From the NCBI RefSeq assembly GCF_001594145.1, contig NZ_LVCF01000001.1:620001-684000 (forward strand): a stretch of DNA of 64,000 bases, in the 5' to 3' direction. The translations under genes and the position numbers were made by a program. The notes under the pieces were generated by a model. That model saw only the letters and a list, made by a program, of their open reading frames with translations. It made no database searches and was not told where the DNA came from. The stretch comes from Branchiibius sp. NY16-3462-2 (GTDB lineage: Bacteria > Actinomycetota > Actinomycetes > Actinomycetales > Dermatophilaceae). This document shows, one piece after another, positions 31,351-40,601 of this stretch. Positions within the stretch are counted from its first letter, which is position 1; each line of letters opens with the position of its first letter.

Positions 31351-32465
31351 ACCGCGGCAGGTTCCTGGGCCTTGCTATCGCGGCCGTCGTCGTCGTGATG
31401 TTGGCCGTGTTGCCTCTGCTGGCCCTCGACGTCCCCGGGTTACTTCCGGGACCCACGTACTCGGCCGGCACTCTCCAACTGCTCGCACTGTGCCTGGTGA
31501 TCGCCTCCCTTGCTCTGGGGTACCACCTGCTCTTCGGAGTGGCCGGGCTGCTCAGTTTCGGTCACGCGCTCTACTTCGCCGCCGGCACCTACGGGCTCGG
31601 GATCGTGCTGCAGCGGACCGACTGGCCATTGATCCCCGCGGCCTGCGTCGTAATGGTCGGCGGGATCGTCCTGGCCTACGTCCTGGGCTCGGTCTCGTTG
31701 CGCGTCTCCGGGATCGCCTTCGCCATGGTGACACTCGCCTTCGCCCAGGCCAGCAACGTGCTGGTACGCCGCGACCCGGGTCACGTGACCGGAGGTGACG
31801 ACGGACTCTCGATGCGCACCGATGCGGTGCCCGCCTCCCTGATCGGCGTCGACAACACCCGCAACCTGTACTGGATCGCCCTGCTGCTCCTCATAGTCAC
31901 CTACGCAGTCGTCGTCTGGCTGCAGTCATCACGCATCGGGCACCTCGCGGCGGCAACTCGCGAGAACGACCAGCGGGTCAGGGTTCTCGGCGGCCGGCCG
32001 TATCTGGTCCGGCTGATCGTCTTCACGATCGCCGGGACGCTCGCCACCATCGCCGGCATGGTCTACCTGCTGCTGCAATCGGGGGCGACACCGGGGATCA
32101 CCACCTCCGACTTCACCCTGTCGTTGCTGGTGATGGTCGTGCTCGGCGGCGTCGGGTCGCGCTGGGGCGCCGTCGTGGGGGCGGTGCTCTACACCCTCCT
32201 CAACCAACGCCTCACGGTCATCGCGTCGTCCGACACCGTGGCCGGGCTGCCCGCTGTTCTGCGGGTCCCGCTGTCCGAGCCACTCTTCCTGCTCGGCGTC
32301 CTGTTCATCCTGGTCGTGATCTTCCTTCCGGGCGGGATCAGCGGTGCAATGGAGCGCGCGACGGCACGCCTGCGAACGGGCACGGATCCTGCCGTCGCCG
32401 GACCGGGCCGGATGCCCGAGCCGGCTGACCAACGCGCCGACAACTCCCAGGAGGCCGTGCGATGA
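31347..32465 (+). CDS. ABC importer permease, LivM-like
   Basis: 372 residues with about ten transmembrane helices; typical segments are G-V-A-G-L-L-S-F-G-H-A-L-Y-F and A-T-R-E-N-D-Q-R-V-R-V-L-G (coupling loop). The C-terminal 35 residues are a polar cytoplasmic tail. The ATG at 31347 overlaps the LivH stop; the frame upstream to 30861 is a shadow. Its stop overlaps the TetR start. Confidence 0.92.
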   Translation: MNRGRFLGLAIAAVVVVMLAVLPLLALDVPGLLPGPTYSAGTLQLLALCLVIASLALGYHLLFGVAGLLSFGHALYFAAGTYGLGIVLQRTDWPLIPAACVVMVGGIVLAYVLGSVSLRVSGIAFAMVTLAFAQASNVLVRRDPGHVTGGDDGLSMRTDAVPASLIGVDNTRNLYWIALLLLIVTYAVVVWLQSSRIGHLAAATRENDQRVRVLGGRPYLVRLIVFTIAGTLATIAGMVYLLLQSGATPGITTSDFTLSLLVMVVLGGVGSRWGAVVGAVLYTLLNQRLTVIASSDTVAGLPAVLRVPLSEPLFLLGVLFILVVIFLPGGISGAMERATARLRTGTDPAVAGPGRMPEPADQRADNSQEAVR

Positions 32466-33109
32466 GTAACACCCCCCGGACCGCGCGAGGCGAGCGCACC
32501 CGGCAGAAGCTCCTGGCTGCCGCAGAACAGGTGTTCGCCGAGCAGGGCTACCACGACGCGTCGGTCGCTCGTATCACCGAGGTTGCCGGTGTCGGGATGG
32601 GCACGTTCTACCTCTATTTCGACACCAAACTCGAGGTCTTCGACCAAGTCGTGGAGGACCTGAACCGGCGGGTACGTCGGGCGATGTACGAAGCGTCCTC
32701 GACCCAGCACACGCGCGCCGCGGCCGAGCGGGCCGGGTTCGCAGCCTTCTTCAAGTTCACCGCTGAGCATCCGGCGCTCTACCGCCTCGTGCGGCAGGCC
32801 GAGTTCGTCTCGCCCGCAGCGCTGAACATGCACTACTCGCGGATCGTCGACGGGTACACCTCGGCCCTGCAGAAGGCGCGCGACAACGGTGAGATCGGCG
32901 ACGTCGACCCCACGGTGGCCGCCTGGGCACTGATGGGCATCGGCGAGATCATCGGTATGCGATGGGTGCTGTGGGGCGCCGGAGGCCAGGGCGATCTGGA
33001 AGACCCGACCAGCGAGGTGCCCGACGACGTCTTCGAGCAGATGATGCGCTTCATCGAGCGCGCCCTCGCCGTGCCGGCGGACCAGCCCACTGCTGAGGAG
33101 ACCCCATGA
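32462..33109 (+). CDS. TetR/AcrR-family regulator inside the importer operon
   Basis: 215 residues: an N-terminal TetR HTH (residues 9-58: R-T-R-Q-K-L-L-A-A-A to G-M-G-T-F-Y-L-Y-F) and a ligand-binding C-terminal domain. Position inside the operon, coupled by ATGA on both sides, suggests autorepression with the transported compound or its hydrolysis product as inducer. The inverted repeat at 27744-27768 is a candidate target. Confidence 0.92.
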   Translation: MSNTPRTARGERTRQKLLAAAEQVFAEQGYHDASVARITEVAGVGMGTFYLYFDTKLEVFDQVVEDLNRRVRRAMYEASSTQHTRAAAERAGFAAFFKFTAEHPALYRLVRQAEFVSPAALNMHYSRIVDGYTSALQKARDNGEIGDVDPTVAAWALMGIGEIIGMRWVLWGAGGQGDLEDPTSEVPDDVFEQMMRFIERALAVPADQPTAEETP

Positions 33110-34005
33110 CGACGGCCTATCGCACCCACGACGTCGCCGTCCGCGGCGGCCACCTGCGCGTTGCGGAATGGGCACCCGAGCAGCCTCCCGTGGCGACCGT
33201 CCTGGCCGTCCACGGCATCACCGCATCCCATCTGGCCTGGACCTGGCTGGCCGATGCGCTGCCGCAGGTGCGTATCCTCGCGCCCGATCTGCGGGGGCGT
33301 GGCCGCAGCAACGCGCTTCCGGGACCGTTCGGGTTAGCGGCGCACGCGGCTGACCTCGTCGATGTCCTCGAGGCCTTCGATCTGCCGTCGGCTGTCGTGG
33401 TCGGACACTCGATGGGCGGCTTCGTTGCGGCGACCCTCGCCCACCAGCGGCCCGACCTGGTCGCGGGTCTGCTGCTGGTCGACGGTGGTCTGCCGTTGCC
33501 GCTACCCGACGGTGTCGGGCAGGACGAGGCTGGTGAGGCCGCAGCACGCTTGCTCGGCCCCGCGGCCGAGCGGCTCACCCGCAGCTTCCCCGACCACTCG
33601 GCGTACCGCGAGTTCTGGGCAGCGCACCCGGCCTTCGTCGGCGAATGGTCCGAACGGTTGGAGCGCTACATCGACTACGACCTGGACGGCGACCGACCGG
33701 CCACGCTGCCGCAGGCCATGCTGACCGACGCGGCCCAGTTGTACGGCGGGCCGGACTACCGCGCCGTCCTCCAGGCCCTCCCGGAGGGCACCGTGTTCCT
33801 GTCCGCCCCACGCGGTTTGCTCGACGAGGAGCCCGGCCTCTACCCGGAATCGACTGTCGCACAATGGTCGTCGCGATTTCGCGGTCTGTCAGTCCGGGGG
33901 GTCGGTGGGGTGAACCATTACACGATCGTGATGTCCGATCAGGGCGTCGCAGCTGTCTGCGAAAGCCTCGGTGACCTGCTGCGGCTGCCGGTGGGTCACC
34001 GGTGA
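33106..34005 (+). CDS. Alpha/beta hydrolase (first of the pair)
   Basis: 299 residues with H-G-I-T-A-S-H oxyanion region, G-H-S-M-G-G-F nucleophile elbow (Ser near residue 104) and a likely catalytic His in G-V-N-H-Y-T close to the C-terminus. No signal peptide, so it acts on an imported or internal ester, amide or lactone. Translationally coupled to the TetR gene and to the next hydrolase. Confidence 0.9.
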   Translation: MTTAYRTHDVAVRGGHLRVAEWAPEQPPVATVLAVHGITASHLAWTWLADALPQVRILAPDLRGRGRSNALPGPFGLAAHAADLVDVLEAFDLPSAVVVGHSMGGFVAATLAHQRPDLVAGLLLVDGGLPLPLPDGVGQDEAGEAAARLLGPAAERLTRSFPDHSAYREFWAAHPAFVGEWSERLERYIDYDLDGDRPATLPQAMLTDAAQLYGGPDYRAVLQALPEGTVFLSAPRGLLDEEPGLYPESTVAQWSSRFRGLSVRGVGGVNHYTIVMSDQGVAAVCESLGDLLRLPVGHR

Positions 34006-35057
34006 GGGCCGTGGCAGGTCTGCCGGTCCAGACCGATCGCGGGCTGGAGCACGTACGACGAGTGGTCGCCGACCGCCCACGCGCGACCGTCGTGTGCATC
34101 CACGGCAACTGCTCGTCGTCCTACTTCTTCCAGTCGTTCCTGAAGTCGTTGCCCGCCGATCTCGACGGACTGGCGATCGATTTGCGGGGTTTCGGGGATT
34201 CGCAAACCCGACCGGTCGATGCGACCCGCGGGATGCGCGACTTCGCCGACGACGTCTCGGCCGTGCTCAACGCGCTCGCACCGACCGGCCCGCTGGTCGC
34301 CGTCGCCCACTCGGCGGGTGCCGGCGTCGTGCTGCAACTCGCGCTGGATCGTCCGGGACTGTTCGCCGGCCTCGTGCTGGAAGCCCCGCTATCGCCGTAC
34401 GGTTTCGGTGCGACGCGGGACGCCCAGGGCACACCCACGACGCCCGACTTCGCCGGGTCGGGCGCGGGTGCGGTCAACCCGGCCTTCGTCGCGGCCATCG
34501 AGTCGGGCGACACGAGTGACGGTCCGGTGTCCCCGCGCACCGTGCTGCGCACCACCTACGTCGCGGCGGGATTCGCAGTCCCGGACGAGGACGCGCTGGT
34601 CGACTCGATCCTGACGACCCGCACGGGCGACGGCAACTACCCCGGCGACGCTGCGACGTCGCAGCACTGGCCACACACAGCGCCCGGGCGCAGCGGGATG
34701 GCCAACGCCATGTCACCCCGCTGGTTCGACGTCTCGGCCTTCGCCGACATCGAGCCGCAACCGGTCGTCACCTGGGTCCGGGGCGACGTCGACGTGATCG
34801 TCTCCGACCAGTCCGCACTCGACTTCGGCACCCTGGGCCGGATGGGGGTGATCCCCGGCTGGCCGGGTGAAGAGGAGTTCCCGTCGCAGCCCATGGTTGC
34901 CCAAACGCGTTCTGTGCTGGACCGATTCGCCTCCCGCGGCGGCCAATACCAGGAGATCGTGCTGCCCGGTGTTGGCCACAGCCCTCACCTAGAGGCACCC
35001 GACGCGTTCCTTGCGGCGGTCTTGGACACCGTGCCCCAGCGGGCGGTCCAGCGGTAG
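34002..35057 (+). CDS. Alpha/beta hydrolase (second of the pair)
   Basis: 351 residues with H-G-N-C-S-S-S oxyanion motif, A-H-S-A-G-A-G elbow and G-V-G-H-S-P-H for the catalytic His. It is clearly different from the previous hydrolase (longer cap, different elbow), so the two likely act on different bonds or successive intermediates. GTG start at 34002 overlaps the previous stop. The last 73 bases are shared with the convergent HNH gene. Confidence 0.9.
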   Translation: MRAVAGLPVQTDRGLEHVRRVVADRPRATVVCIHGNCSSSYFFQSFLKSLPADLDGLAIDLRGFGDSQTRPVDATRGMRDFADDVSAVLNALAPTGPLVAVAHSAGAGVVLQLALDRPGLFAGLVLEAPLSPYGFGATRDAQGTPTTPDFAGSGAGAVNPAFVAAIESGDTSDGPVSPRTVLRTTYVAAGFAVPDEDALVDSILTTRTGDGNYPGDAATSQHWPHTAPGRSGMANAMSPRWFDVSAFADIEPQPVVTWVRGDVDVIVSDQSALDFGTLGRMGVIPGWPGEEEFPSQPMVAQTRSVLDRFASRGGQYQEIVLPGVGHSPHLEAPDAFLAAVLDTVPQRAVQR

Positions 35058-36508
35058 TTGCGTTGCCATTGCAGGGTGCCGGCCGGGTTGTCGGGGGTGA
35101 ATAGGTCGCCGCCGTAGTCGGCGTTGGTTTTCTGCCCGATGACCGGGGGGACCAGGAATTCGAGGTAGCCGTTGCGTTCGCGGATCTGGACGTGCCGGTC
35201 GTGCACCAGGCGGTGGTGGTGGGCGCATAGCAGGCACCCGTTGCCCAGATCAGTGGCGCCATGCGGGTCGTGGGGGTTGCGGGGTGTCCAGGGGTTGCGC
35301 CAGTGGTGGCCTTCGCACCATTGCGGGGGCCGGTCACAGCCGGGGTAGGCACAACCCCGGTCCCGCATGGCCAGGGCGCGGCGTTGGGTGGCGTTGAACA
35401 ACCGTTGCAGTTGTCCCAGGTCCAGCGGTAACGGTGTGCCGCCCAGCACTTGGGGCAGGATCCCGGCGCCGCAGCCGATCTGTCGGGCTTTGGCCGCGGA
35501 GATCCGTGCCCCCGAGGGCAGGGTGCCGGGGCCGAGTTGCCCGGTGAGGGTGTCGTAGTCCACGTTCACACTCAGCACGGCACTGATGCCGCCGGCGTTG
35601 GGTAACGCATCAGCGGGTAGGTGGGAGCAGATGATCGCGAACGCCCGCCCTTGCCGGTGCCGCTGATCCGACGGCAACCCAGCATCCGCACCGGCAGCAT
35701 CCGCCCCGTCCGCATCCGCCTCGGCTGATTCCAGGTGGTAGCGGCGGGGTGCGGCGAGGGCTTCCACGGCGCTGCGCAGCATCTCGGCTTCCGTGTCGGG
35801 CAGGGTGAATCCGCCGCGGTGGGTGCCGTCCCGGTTGTCGCGCATCCAGAACCGGGTCGCCCGGGCGGCGCGGCGTTCCCGCGCCTGCAACTGGCCCTCT
35901 TCGTGCTGGTCGGCTTCGGCGGGGGTTTTGAACGCCTCGGCGGTGCGGGTCGCGGCCCGCCCCAGGTCCTGGATCGACAACAACCGGGCGGCATCCAACA
36001 GTGATTCCTGGGCCCGGACCCGGTCCTTAGCCTCGACACCGATGGGCAGGTGGTTCAGGGCGCGGGCGATGACCCCGGCCTGGTCCCGGTTGACCCGGCC
36101 TTGGGCTAACGCGTCTTCCACGATGGGGGTGTTGGACAGCTGGATCGCGGTGCGGACGAACGCGTTCGCGTCGGTGCGGTCCCCACCGAAGTCCTGGGCC
36201 AGCAACTGCCCGGTACTGACGGCCCCGACCGCGCGGGCGGTGTCGCGTTCGTGCAACCCACGGGCGAGCACCATCAGGACGGCGTCGATCCGTGCTTTGG
36301 CTCGGGACAGCGAGGAGCTCATCGCCCGCAGATCAGCGTCGGTGACCGACTCGTCAGTGACGAGCTCGCCGGTGTCTGGGTTGACAGTGGCCGCGCCGTC
36401 AACGGTCCGGCGCGAGGTCAATGCGTCCAGCGCGGTGTGCAGCCCGGCAACACCCGCCGCCCACGAAACCCCCTGCACCACAACAGAATCAGCGACATCC
36501 GAACTCAT
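34985..36508 (-). CDS. DUF222 / HNH endonuclease protein (13E12 repeat family)
   Basis: 507 residues: an N-terminal DUF222 helical region and a C-terminal HNH nuclease motif (C-A-Y-P-G-C-D-R-P, C-E-G-H-H-W, then C-A-H-H-H-R-L-V-H) with Cys residues for structural zinc. Members are abundant and mobile in mycobacteria and other actinobacteria; function is unknown. I used the ATG at 36508; the frame is open to 36697. Its C-terminal 24 codons are antisense to the end of the second hydrolase, so one tail has been extended by read-through into the other gene. Confidence 0.88.
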   Translation of the reverse strand: MSSDVADSVVVQGVSWAAGVAGLHTALDALTSRRTVDGAATVNPDTGELVTDESVTDADLRAMSSSLSRAKARIDAVLMVLARGLHERDTARAVGAVSTGQLLAQDFGGDRTDANAFVRTAIQLSNTPIVEDALAQGRVNRDQAGVIARALNHLPIGVEAKDRVRAQESLLDAARLLSIQDLGRAATRTAEAFKTPAEADQHEEGQLQARERRAARATRFWMRDNRDGTHRGGFTLPDTEAEMLRSAVEALAAPRRYHLESAEADADGADAAGADAGLPSDQRHRQGRAFAIICSHLPADALPNAGGISAVLSVNVDYDTLTGQLGPGTLPSGARISAAKARQIGCGAGILPQVLGGTPLPLDLGQLQRLFNATQRRALAMRDRGCAYPGCDRPPQWCEGHHWRNPWTPRNPHDPHGATDLGNGCLLCAHHHRLVHDRHVQIRERNGYLEFLVPPVIGQKTNADYGGDLFTPDNPAGTLQWQRNYRWTARWGTVSKTAARNASGASR

Positions 36509-36652
36509 GACCCCCACCCCCTTCCCGTCCCCACGAGAAGCCCGAACCGATAACCCAACCCTAGGCAGGGGCACCGACAAGAACCCAGGACCAAAACGAC
36601 CGGTGTGGACAACGTGAGTCGCCGGACAGCTATCCACAGCTACGCCTCGCCC

Positions 36653-36658
36653 TACGCT
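36653..36658 (+). promoter_or_regulatory. -10-like box TACGCT before the RraB-like gene
   Basis: TACGCT ends eight bases before the ATG at 36667 and no Shine-Dalgarno site is present. It lies in the 158-base divergent gap between the HNH and RraB-like genes. Confidence 0.4.
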
Positions 36659-36666
36659 GCTCTGCC

Positions 36667-37026
36667 ATGGGGATATTCCGACGTCACAAGACCGCAACCT
36701 TCGACACCGGCCATGCCGGCGACGATCAGCTGCTAACCCAGTTGTCGAAAGAAAGCGATCTGGGCGCGCCCCGGCACTGGGTCCACTACCTGTATTTCGC
36801 CGACGAAGCCGACGCTCGTGCAGCGGCCGCCGTCGTGCAAGCAGCGGGCTGGGAGTTACAGAGGGTGGACGAGTCCGCCGCGGGAGGACCGGAGTGGGTG
36901 GTCATCGCCGAACGCAACGGAGCCATCACCAGTCCGGAGGCCGTGCACGATGCCCGGGTGTTCTTCGAGGACGTCGCCCGGCGATGGCCGGGTGGCGACT
37001 ACGACGGCTGGGAAGCCAGCATGTAG
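36667..37026 (+). CDS. RraB-family (ribonuclease E inhibitor-like) protein
   Basis: 119 residues with the family features H-W-V-H-Y-L-Y-F, a ferredoxin-like fold pattern and the C-terminal G-G-D-Y-D-G-W-E. In E. coli RraB binds RNase E and alters mRNA decay; many actinobacterial relatives have no proven partner. A monocistronic gene, convergent with the MFS gene. Confidence 0.82.
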   Translation: MGIFRRHKTATFDTGHAGDDQLLTQLSKESDLGAPRHWVHYLYFADEADARAAAAVVQAAGWELQRVDESAAGGPEWVVIAERNGAITSPEAVHDARVFFEDVARRWPGGDYDGWEASM

Positions 37027-37036
37027 CCCACAAGCG

Positions 37037-38341
37037 TCACCGCCCCAGGGGTCGCAGGTGCGCGTACTCGTCCTCACTGTCCACCAGAGCACGGGTCTTG
37101 CGCCGCAGCAGCAGGATCATCACCACGCCAACGCCCCACACGACGTACTGGACGCTCATCGCCGCGCGGAACCCGTCCAGGGTGTACGCCGAGGCCCCAC
37201 CCGGGTTGACCTTGTCCAGCACCACGCCGATCAGCCAGATCGTCGACAGGGAGGCAGTGAAGCCGCCGACGTTGACGATCCCTGTCGCGGAGCCGATCCG
37301 GGCCGGCGGATTGAACGTGCGGGCCAGATCGAAGCCCACCACCGACCCCGGGCCGCCCACCGCGATCACGACCACCAGCAGGAGCAGCAACCACAGCGGC
37401 GCCCGCCCCGGCCACAGCAGCACGGCCGTCCAGACGATGGCCATCGCCGCGACGATCCCCAGCACCGACTGCGAGCGCCGGTAGGGGAACCGCGCGGAGA
37501 ACACCCCGATCAGCGGTCCCGCGATCGAGGAGCTCACCACCATCACCGACAGCAAGGTGCTGGCCATCGCCGTCGACAACCCCTCCCCCGCGGTCAGGAA
37601 CGGGAACCCCCAGATCAGCGCGAAGATCGTCGCCGCGAACTGCGAGGTGAAGTGGCACCACAGGCCGAGTTTGGTGCCCGGGTGCGCCCAGGCCGCCCGC
37701 AGCGCCTGGGTGACCGCGCGCAGCCGCACCTCCTCCCCGCGATGACTCACGTACGGCGAGTCCTTGACGATCGCCAGTAGCGCCACCCCGAAGAGGACTC
37801 CAGCCAGTGACGCGGTCAGAAAGGTCTTCGTCCAGCCCCAGTCGTGCAACGCGACCGCGAGCGGGCCTGCGGCCACGAGCGCGCCGATCTGCCCGATTAG
37901 CCCCGTGAACTGCGTGATCACGGCCGCCCGCCGCGAGGGGAACCACAACGCCACGATCCGCAACACCGACACGAAGATCATCGCGTCGCCGGCACCGATC
38001 ACGACACGCGCGATCAGACCGGCGGGATAGCTTGCGGCGAAGGCGAATCCGGCCTGCGCCACCGTCATCAGCACCAGCCCGGTGATCAGCAGCACCTTCG
38101 AACCGAACCGGTCCAGCAGCGCCCCCACCGGCACCTGCAACGCCGCGTAGACGAACAGCTGCAGCATCACGAACGTGCCCAACTGGGCGGAGGTGATGTG
38201 GAAACGCTGCGCCGCGATGATTCCGGCGACGCCGAGCGAACTGCGATGGAACACCGCGAGGAAGTAGATGCTGACCGCGGTTCCCCAGACCAGATACGCC
38301 CGGCGACCGCCGAGTGGGTACTTCAGGTCCGGTGTCGTCAT
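37037..38341 (-). CDS. MFS transporter
   Basis: 434 residues, twelve predicted transmembrane helices, with the MFS motif A signature G-A-L-L-D-R-F-G-S-K-V between helices 2 and 3. The substrate is not evident. Start ATG at 38341, only about 20 bases from the divergent hydrolase start, so promoters overlap. Confidence 0.9.
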   Translation of the reverse strand: MTTPDLKYPLGGRRAYLVWGTAVSIYFLAVFHRSSLGVAGIIAAQRFHITSAQLGTFVMLQLFVYAALQVPVGALLDRFGSKVLLITGLVLMTVAQAGFAFAASYPAGLIARVVIGAGDAMIFVSVLRIVALWFPSRRAAVITQFTGLIGQIGALVAAGPLAVALHDWGWTKTFLTASLAGVLFGVALLAIVKDSPYVSHRGEEVRLRAVTQALRAAWAHPGTKLGLWCHFTSQFAATIFALIWGFPFLTAGEGLSTAMASTLLSVMVVSSSIAGPLIGVFSARFPYRRSQSVLGIVAAMAIVWTAVLLWPGRAPLWLLLLLVVVIAVGGPGSVVGFDLARTFNPPARIGSATGIVNVGGFTASLSTIWLIGVVLDKVNPGGASAYTLDGFRAAMSVQYVVWGVGVVMILLLRRKTRALVDSEDEYAHLRPLGR

Positions 38342-38349
38342 CGCAATGA

Positions 38350-38355
38350 CAGGCT
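38350..38355 (+). promoter_or_regulatory. -10-like CAGGCT before the epoxide-hydrolase-like gene
   Basis: CAGGCT, six bases, then ATG at 38362: identical geometry to 4604 and 44889. An ATG at 38356 immediately abuts the hexamer and would not be transcribed from this promoter, which favours the second ATG. Confidence 0.45.
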
Positions 38356-38361
38356 ATGGCT

Positions 38362-39171
38362 ATGGACTCCTTCACCCGCAACGGCATGACCTTCGACGTG
38401 ACCGACGCCGGGCCGGCCGACGGACCGGTCGTGATCCTGCTGCACGGCTTCCCGCAGGACCGCACCGCCTGGGACCAGGTGACGCCGCTTCTCAACGAGG
38501 CCGGGCTGCGGACGCTCGCACCCGACCAGCGCGGCTACTCCCCGCGCGCCACGCCCCGCGGCCGATCGGCGTACGTCGTCCCGGAACTGGTCAGGGACGT
38601 CGAAGCCCTCATCGACGCCTCGGGCGCCGAGCGGGTGCACCTGGTCGGGCACGACTGGGGCGGTGGCGTGGCCTGGGCCGCCCGCAGCGCACTGGCCGAC
38701 CGGCTCTGGGCGGTCACGGTGCTCTCGACACCCCACACCGCGGCGATGCTGAAGACGCCCAGCCAGTGGCCGCACTCGGCGTACATGCTGGGCTTCCAGG
38801 TCCCCTGGGTCGCCGAGCGCGCGGTGCAGCGCACGCTGCCCGGCCTCTACATCTCCGGCGGCGTCGCCAAGGAGCAGGCGTTGCACTACGCGGAGAGGTT
38901 CAAGGATCCGGCGTCGCTGACCGGGCCACTCAACTGGTACCGCGCGATGCTCAGCAAGACCGCGAAGACGCCGCGTGGCCCGAAGAGCCAGGTCCCCACC
39001 ACCTACCTGTGGGGCAGCCGCGATCCGTTCCTGGGGCGGGCGGCGGCGGAGAGAACCGCCGAGTTCGTCTCGGGTGACTACGAGTTCCGGGAGATCGACG
39101 CGCAGCACTGGCTGCCGGAGACCAACCCGCAGGACGTCGTCGACGCGATAACGCGAGTCCCCGCGCCCTAG
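38362..39171 (+). CDS. Alpha/beta hydrolase, epoxide-hydrolase-like
   Basis: 269 residues with H-G-F-P-Q-D-R oxyanion motif and G-H-D-W-G-G-G, where Asp is the nucleophile as in epoxide hydrolases and haloalkane dehalogenases. The C-terminal D-A-Q-H-W-L supplies the His. Alternative start two codons upstream (38356). Convergent with the small membrane gene, overlapping by four bases; divergent from the MFS gene. Confidence 0.88.
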   Translation: MDSFTRNGMTFDVTDAGPADGPVVILLHGFPQDRTAWDQVTPLLNEAGLRTLAPDQRGYSPRATPRGRSAYVVPELVRDVEALIDASGAERVHLVGHDWGGGVAWAARSALADRLWAVTVLSTPHTAAMLKTPSQWPHSAYMLGFQVPWVAERAVQRTLPGLYISGGVAKEQALHYAERFKDPASLTGPLNWYRAMLSKTAKTPRGPKSQVPTTYLWGSRDPFLGRAAAERTAEFVSGDYEFREIDAQHWLPETNPQDVVDAITRVPAP

Positions 39172-39383
39172 TCCTTCTGACGCGGTTCGCCCGGTTTGCC
39201 CAGGATCGGGTAGACCGGCGGCGGGGGCGGGCCGTTGCGCAGGCGGCGGCGGTGACCGATGTAGGCCATCACCACGAAGCAGATGATGAAGAACAGCGCG
39301 AGCCCGAAGAACCCCATGGCGATACCGATGGGGTGACCGGTCGGTTCGTCCAATCCGGTGACGGGTATCCACTGCGCGTTCAC
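39168..39383 (-). CDS. Small single-pass membrane protein
   Basis: 71 residues from the GTG at 39383: one transmembrane helix (GIAMGFFGLALFFIICFVVM) then a basic H-R-R-R-L-R and a Pro-rich tail ending K-P-G-E-P-R-Q-K-D. Unknown function. CACAAT lies six bases before this GTG on the minus strand, supporting it over the GTG at 39398. Confidence 0.6.
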   Translation of the reverse strand: MNAQWIPVTGLDEPTGHPIGIAMGFFGLALFFIICFVVMAYIGHRRRLRNGPPPPPVYPILGKPGEPRQKD

Positions 39384-39421
39384 CCTGTCATTGTGCACCC
39401 GCGCCCGCCACCGGGGTGCAC

Positions 39422-39427
39422 TAGGTT
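39422..39427 (+). promoter_or_regulatory. -10-like TAGGTT before the second MFS gene
   Basis: TAGGTT, six bases, then GTG at 39434; no ribosome binding site. Confidence 0.45.
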
Positions 39428-39433
39428 CTAGGC

Positions 39434-40591
39434 GTGCGCTGGCTCGAACCTTGGTACTCCGCCTATGCCATCACCGGGCTCATGGTGCTGGGGGTCGCTC
39501 CCATCCTGATGCCCGTGACGGTCGATGCGGCCGGGCACGGCGCCACCATCGTCGGTCTGGTCGTGGCCGCGTTCTACGTCGGCGGCCTCTTCGCACCGCT
39601 GCTTGGCTCCCTGGCCGACCGGACCGGGCGGCAGCGCGCGGTCTTCCTCGCGACGTTCCCCATCATGGCGGTGACCGTCGCCGGGTTCGCGTTCACCCAG
39701 CAGGTCTGGCTCTGGGCGCTGCTGGCCCTGGTCTTCGGCGGCGCCGGATCGCTGTGCGGCACCGTCGCCGGGCTCTTCGTCGTGGAAGCCCACCCGCAAC
39801 CGGAGTGGAACGACCGGCTCAGTTGGTTCCGATTGGCGTACGGCGCGGGGCAGGTCGTCGGGTTGATCATCGCCGCCGTCGCGGCGACCCATCTCAAACT
39901 CGGCTGGCTGGTGACCGCCGCCCTGCTGGCCGCGGGATTCCTGCTCGGCCAGATCGGCCTGCCGCATCTGAAACCGAGCCACCCCGGCAAGGACGCCACG
40001 GCGGGCGCCCCCTCCACGCACCGTCACGTCTTCCCCGTCTTCATCCTCACCTGGCTGCTGACGATGACCGGGGTGCAGACCTACTTCAACGTCGTGCCGC
40101 TGATCATGCGCGACGCCTTCGGCATCTCCGCCTCGACCACGTCCCTGCTCTTCCTGGTCGGTGCCGTTGTGGGTACGGCGATCTACCCGTTCTGCGGCAA
40201 ACTCGCCAACCGCGTCGGGCCGGGCCTGGTCCTGCTGATCGGGTTGACGATCACGGCAGCATCCTTCGCCGCGATGGCGATCGCGCACGCGGCCGACCTG
40301 CCGGGCAAGGCCGCCATCGGCGGGGCCGCTCTGGTGACCTCAGCGATCGCCTACGCCTTCGAGGTCGTGGCCGCCACGATGATGATCGTGCGCGTCACCC
40401 CCGGCGACCAGGGATCGGCGATGGGGTTGCTCAACGGCATCATCGCCGCCGGTGCGGTCATCGGGGCCGTTGCTCCGTCGTTCCTGGCCGAAAAGTGGGG
40501 CTACCCCGCGCTGCCGGCCGTCGCGCTGGCGGTGCTGATCGTGGCCGCCGCAGTCGGCATCCCGCTCTACCGCAAGAAGATCTGGACGTAA
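39434..40591 (+). CDS. MFS transporter
   Basis: 385 residues and about eleven or twelve helices, with a motif-A-like G-S-L-A-D-R-T-G-R-Q-R between helices 2 and 3. The two halves are joined by a short polar loop around residue 190. Substrate unknown. Ten bases separate it from the glutamine amidotransferase gene, so the pair is probably co-transcribed from the leaderless GTG. Confidence 0.88.
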   Translation: MRWLEPWYSAYAITGLMVLGVAPILMPVTVDAAGHGATIVGLVVAAFYVGGLFAPLLGSLADRTGRQRAVFLATFPIMAVTVAGFAFTQQVWLWALLALVFGGAGSLCGTVAGLFVVEAHPQPEWNDRLSWFRLAYGAGQVVGLIIAAVAATHLKLGWLVTAALLAAGFLLGQIGLPHLKPSHPGKDATAGAPSTHRHVFPVFILTWLLTMTGVQTYFNVVPLIMRDAFGISASTTSLLFLVGAVVGTAIYPFCGKLANRVGPGLVLLIGLTITAASFAAMAIAHAADLPGKAAIGGAALVTSAIAYAFEVVAATMMIVRVTPGDQGSAMGLLNGIIAAGAVIGAVAPSFLAEKWGYPALPAVALAVLIVAAAVGIPLYRKKIWT

Positions 40592-40601
40592 GGAGTCCCC
40601 C

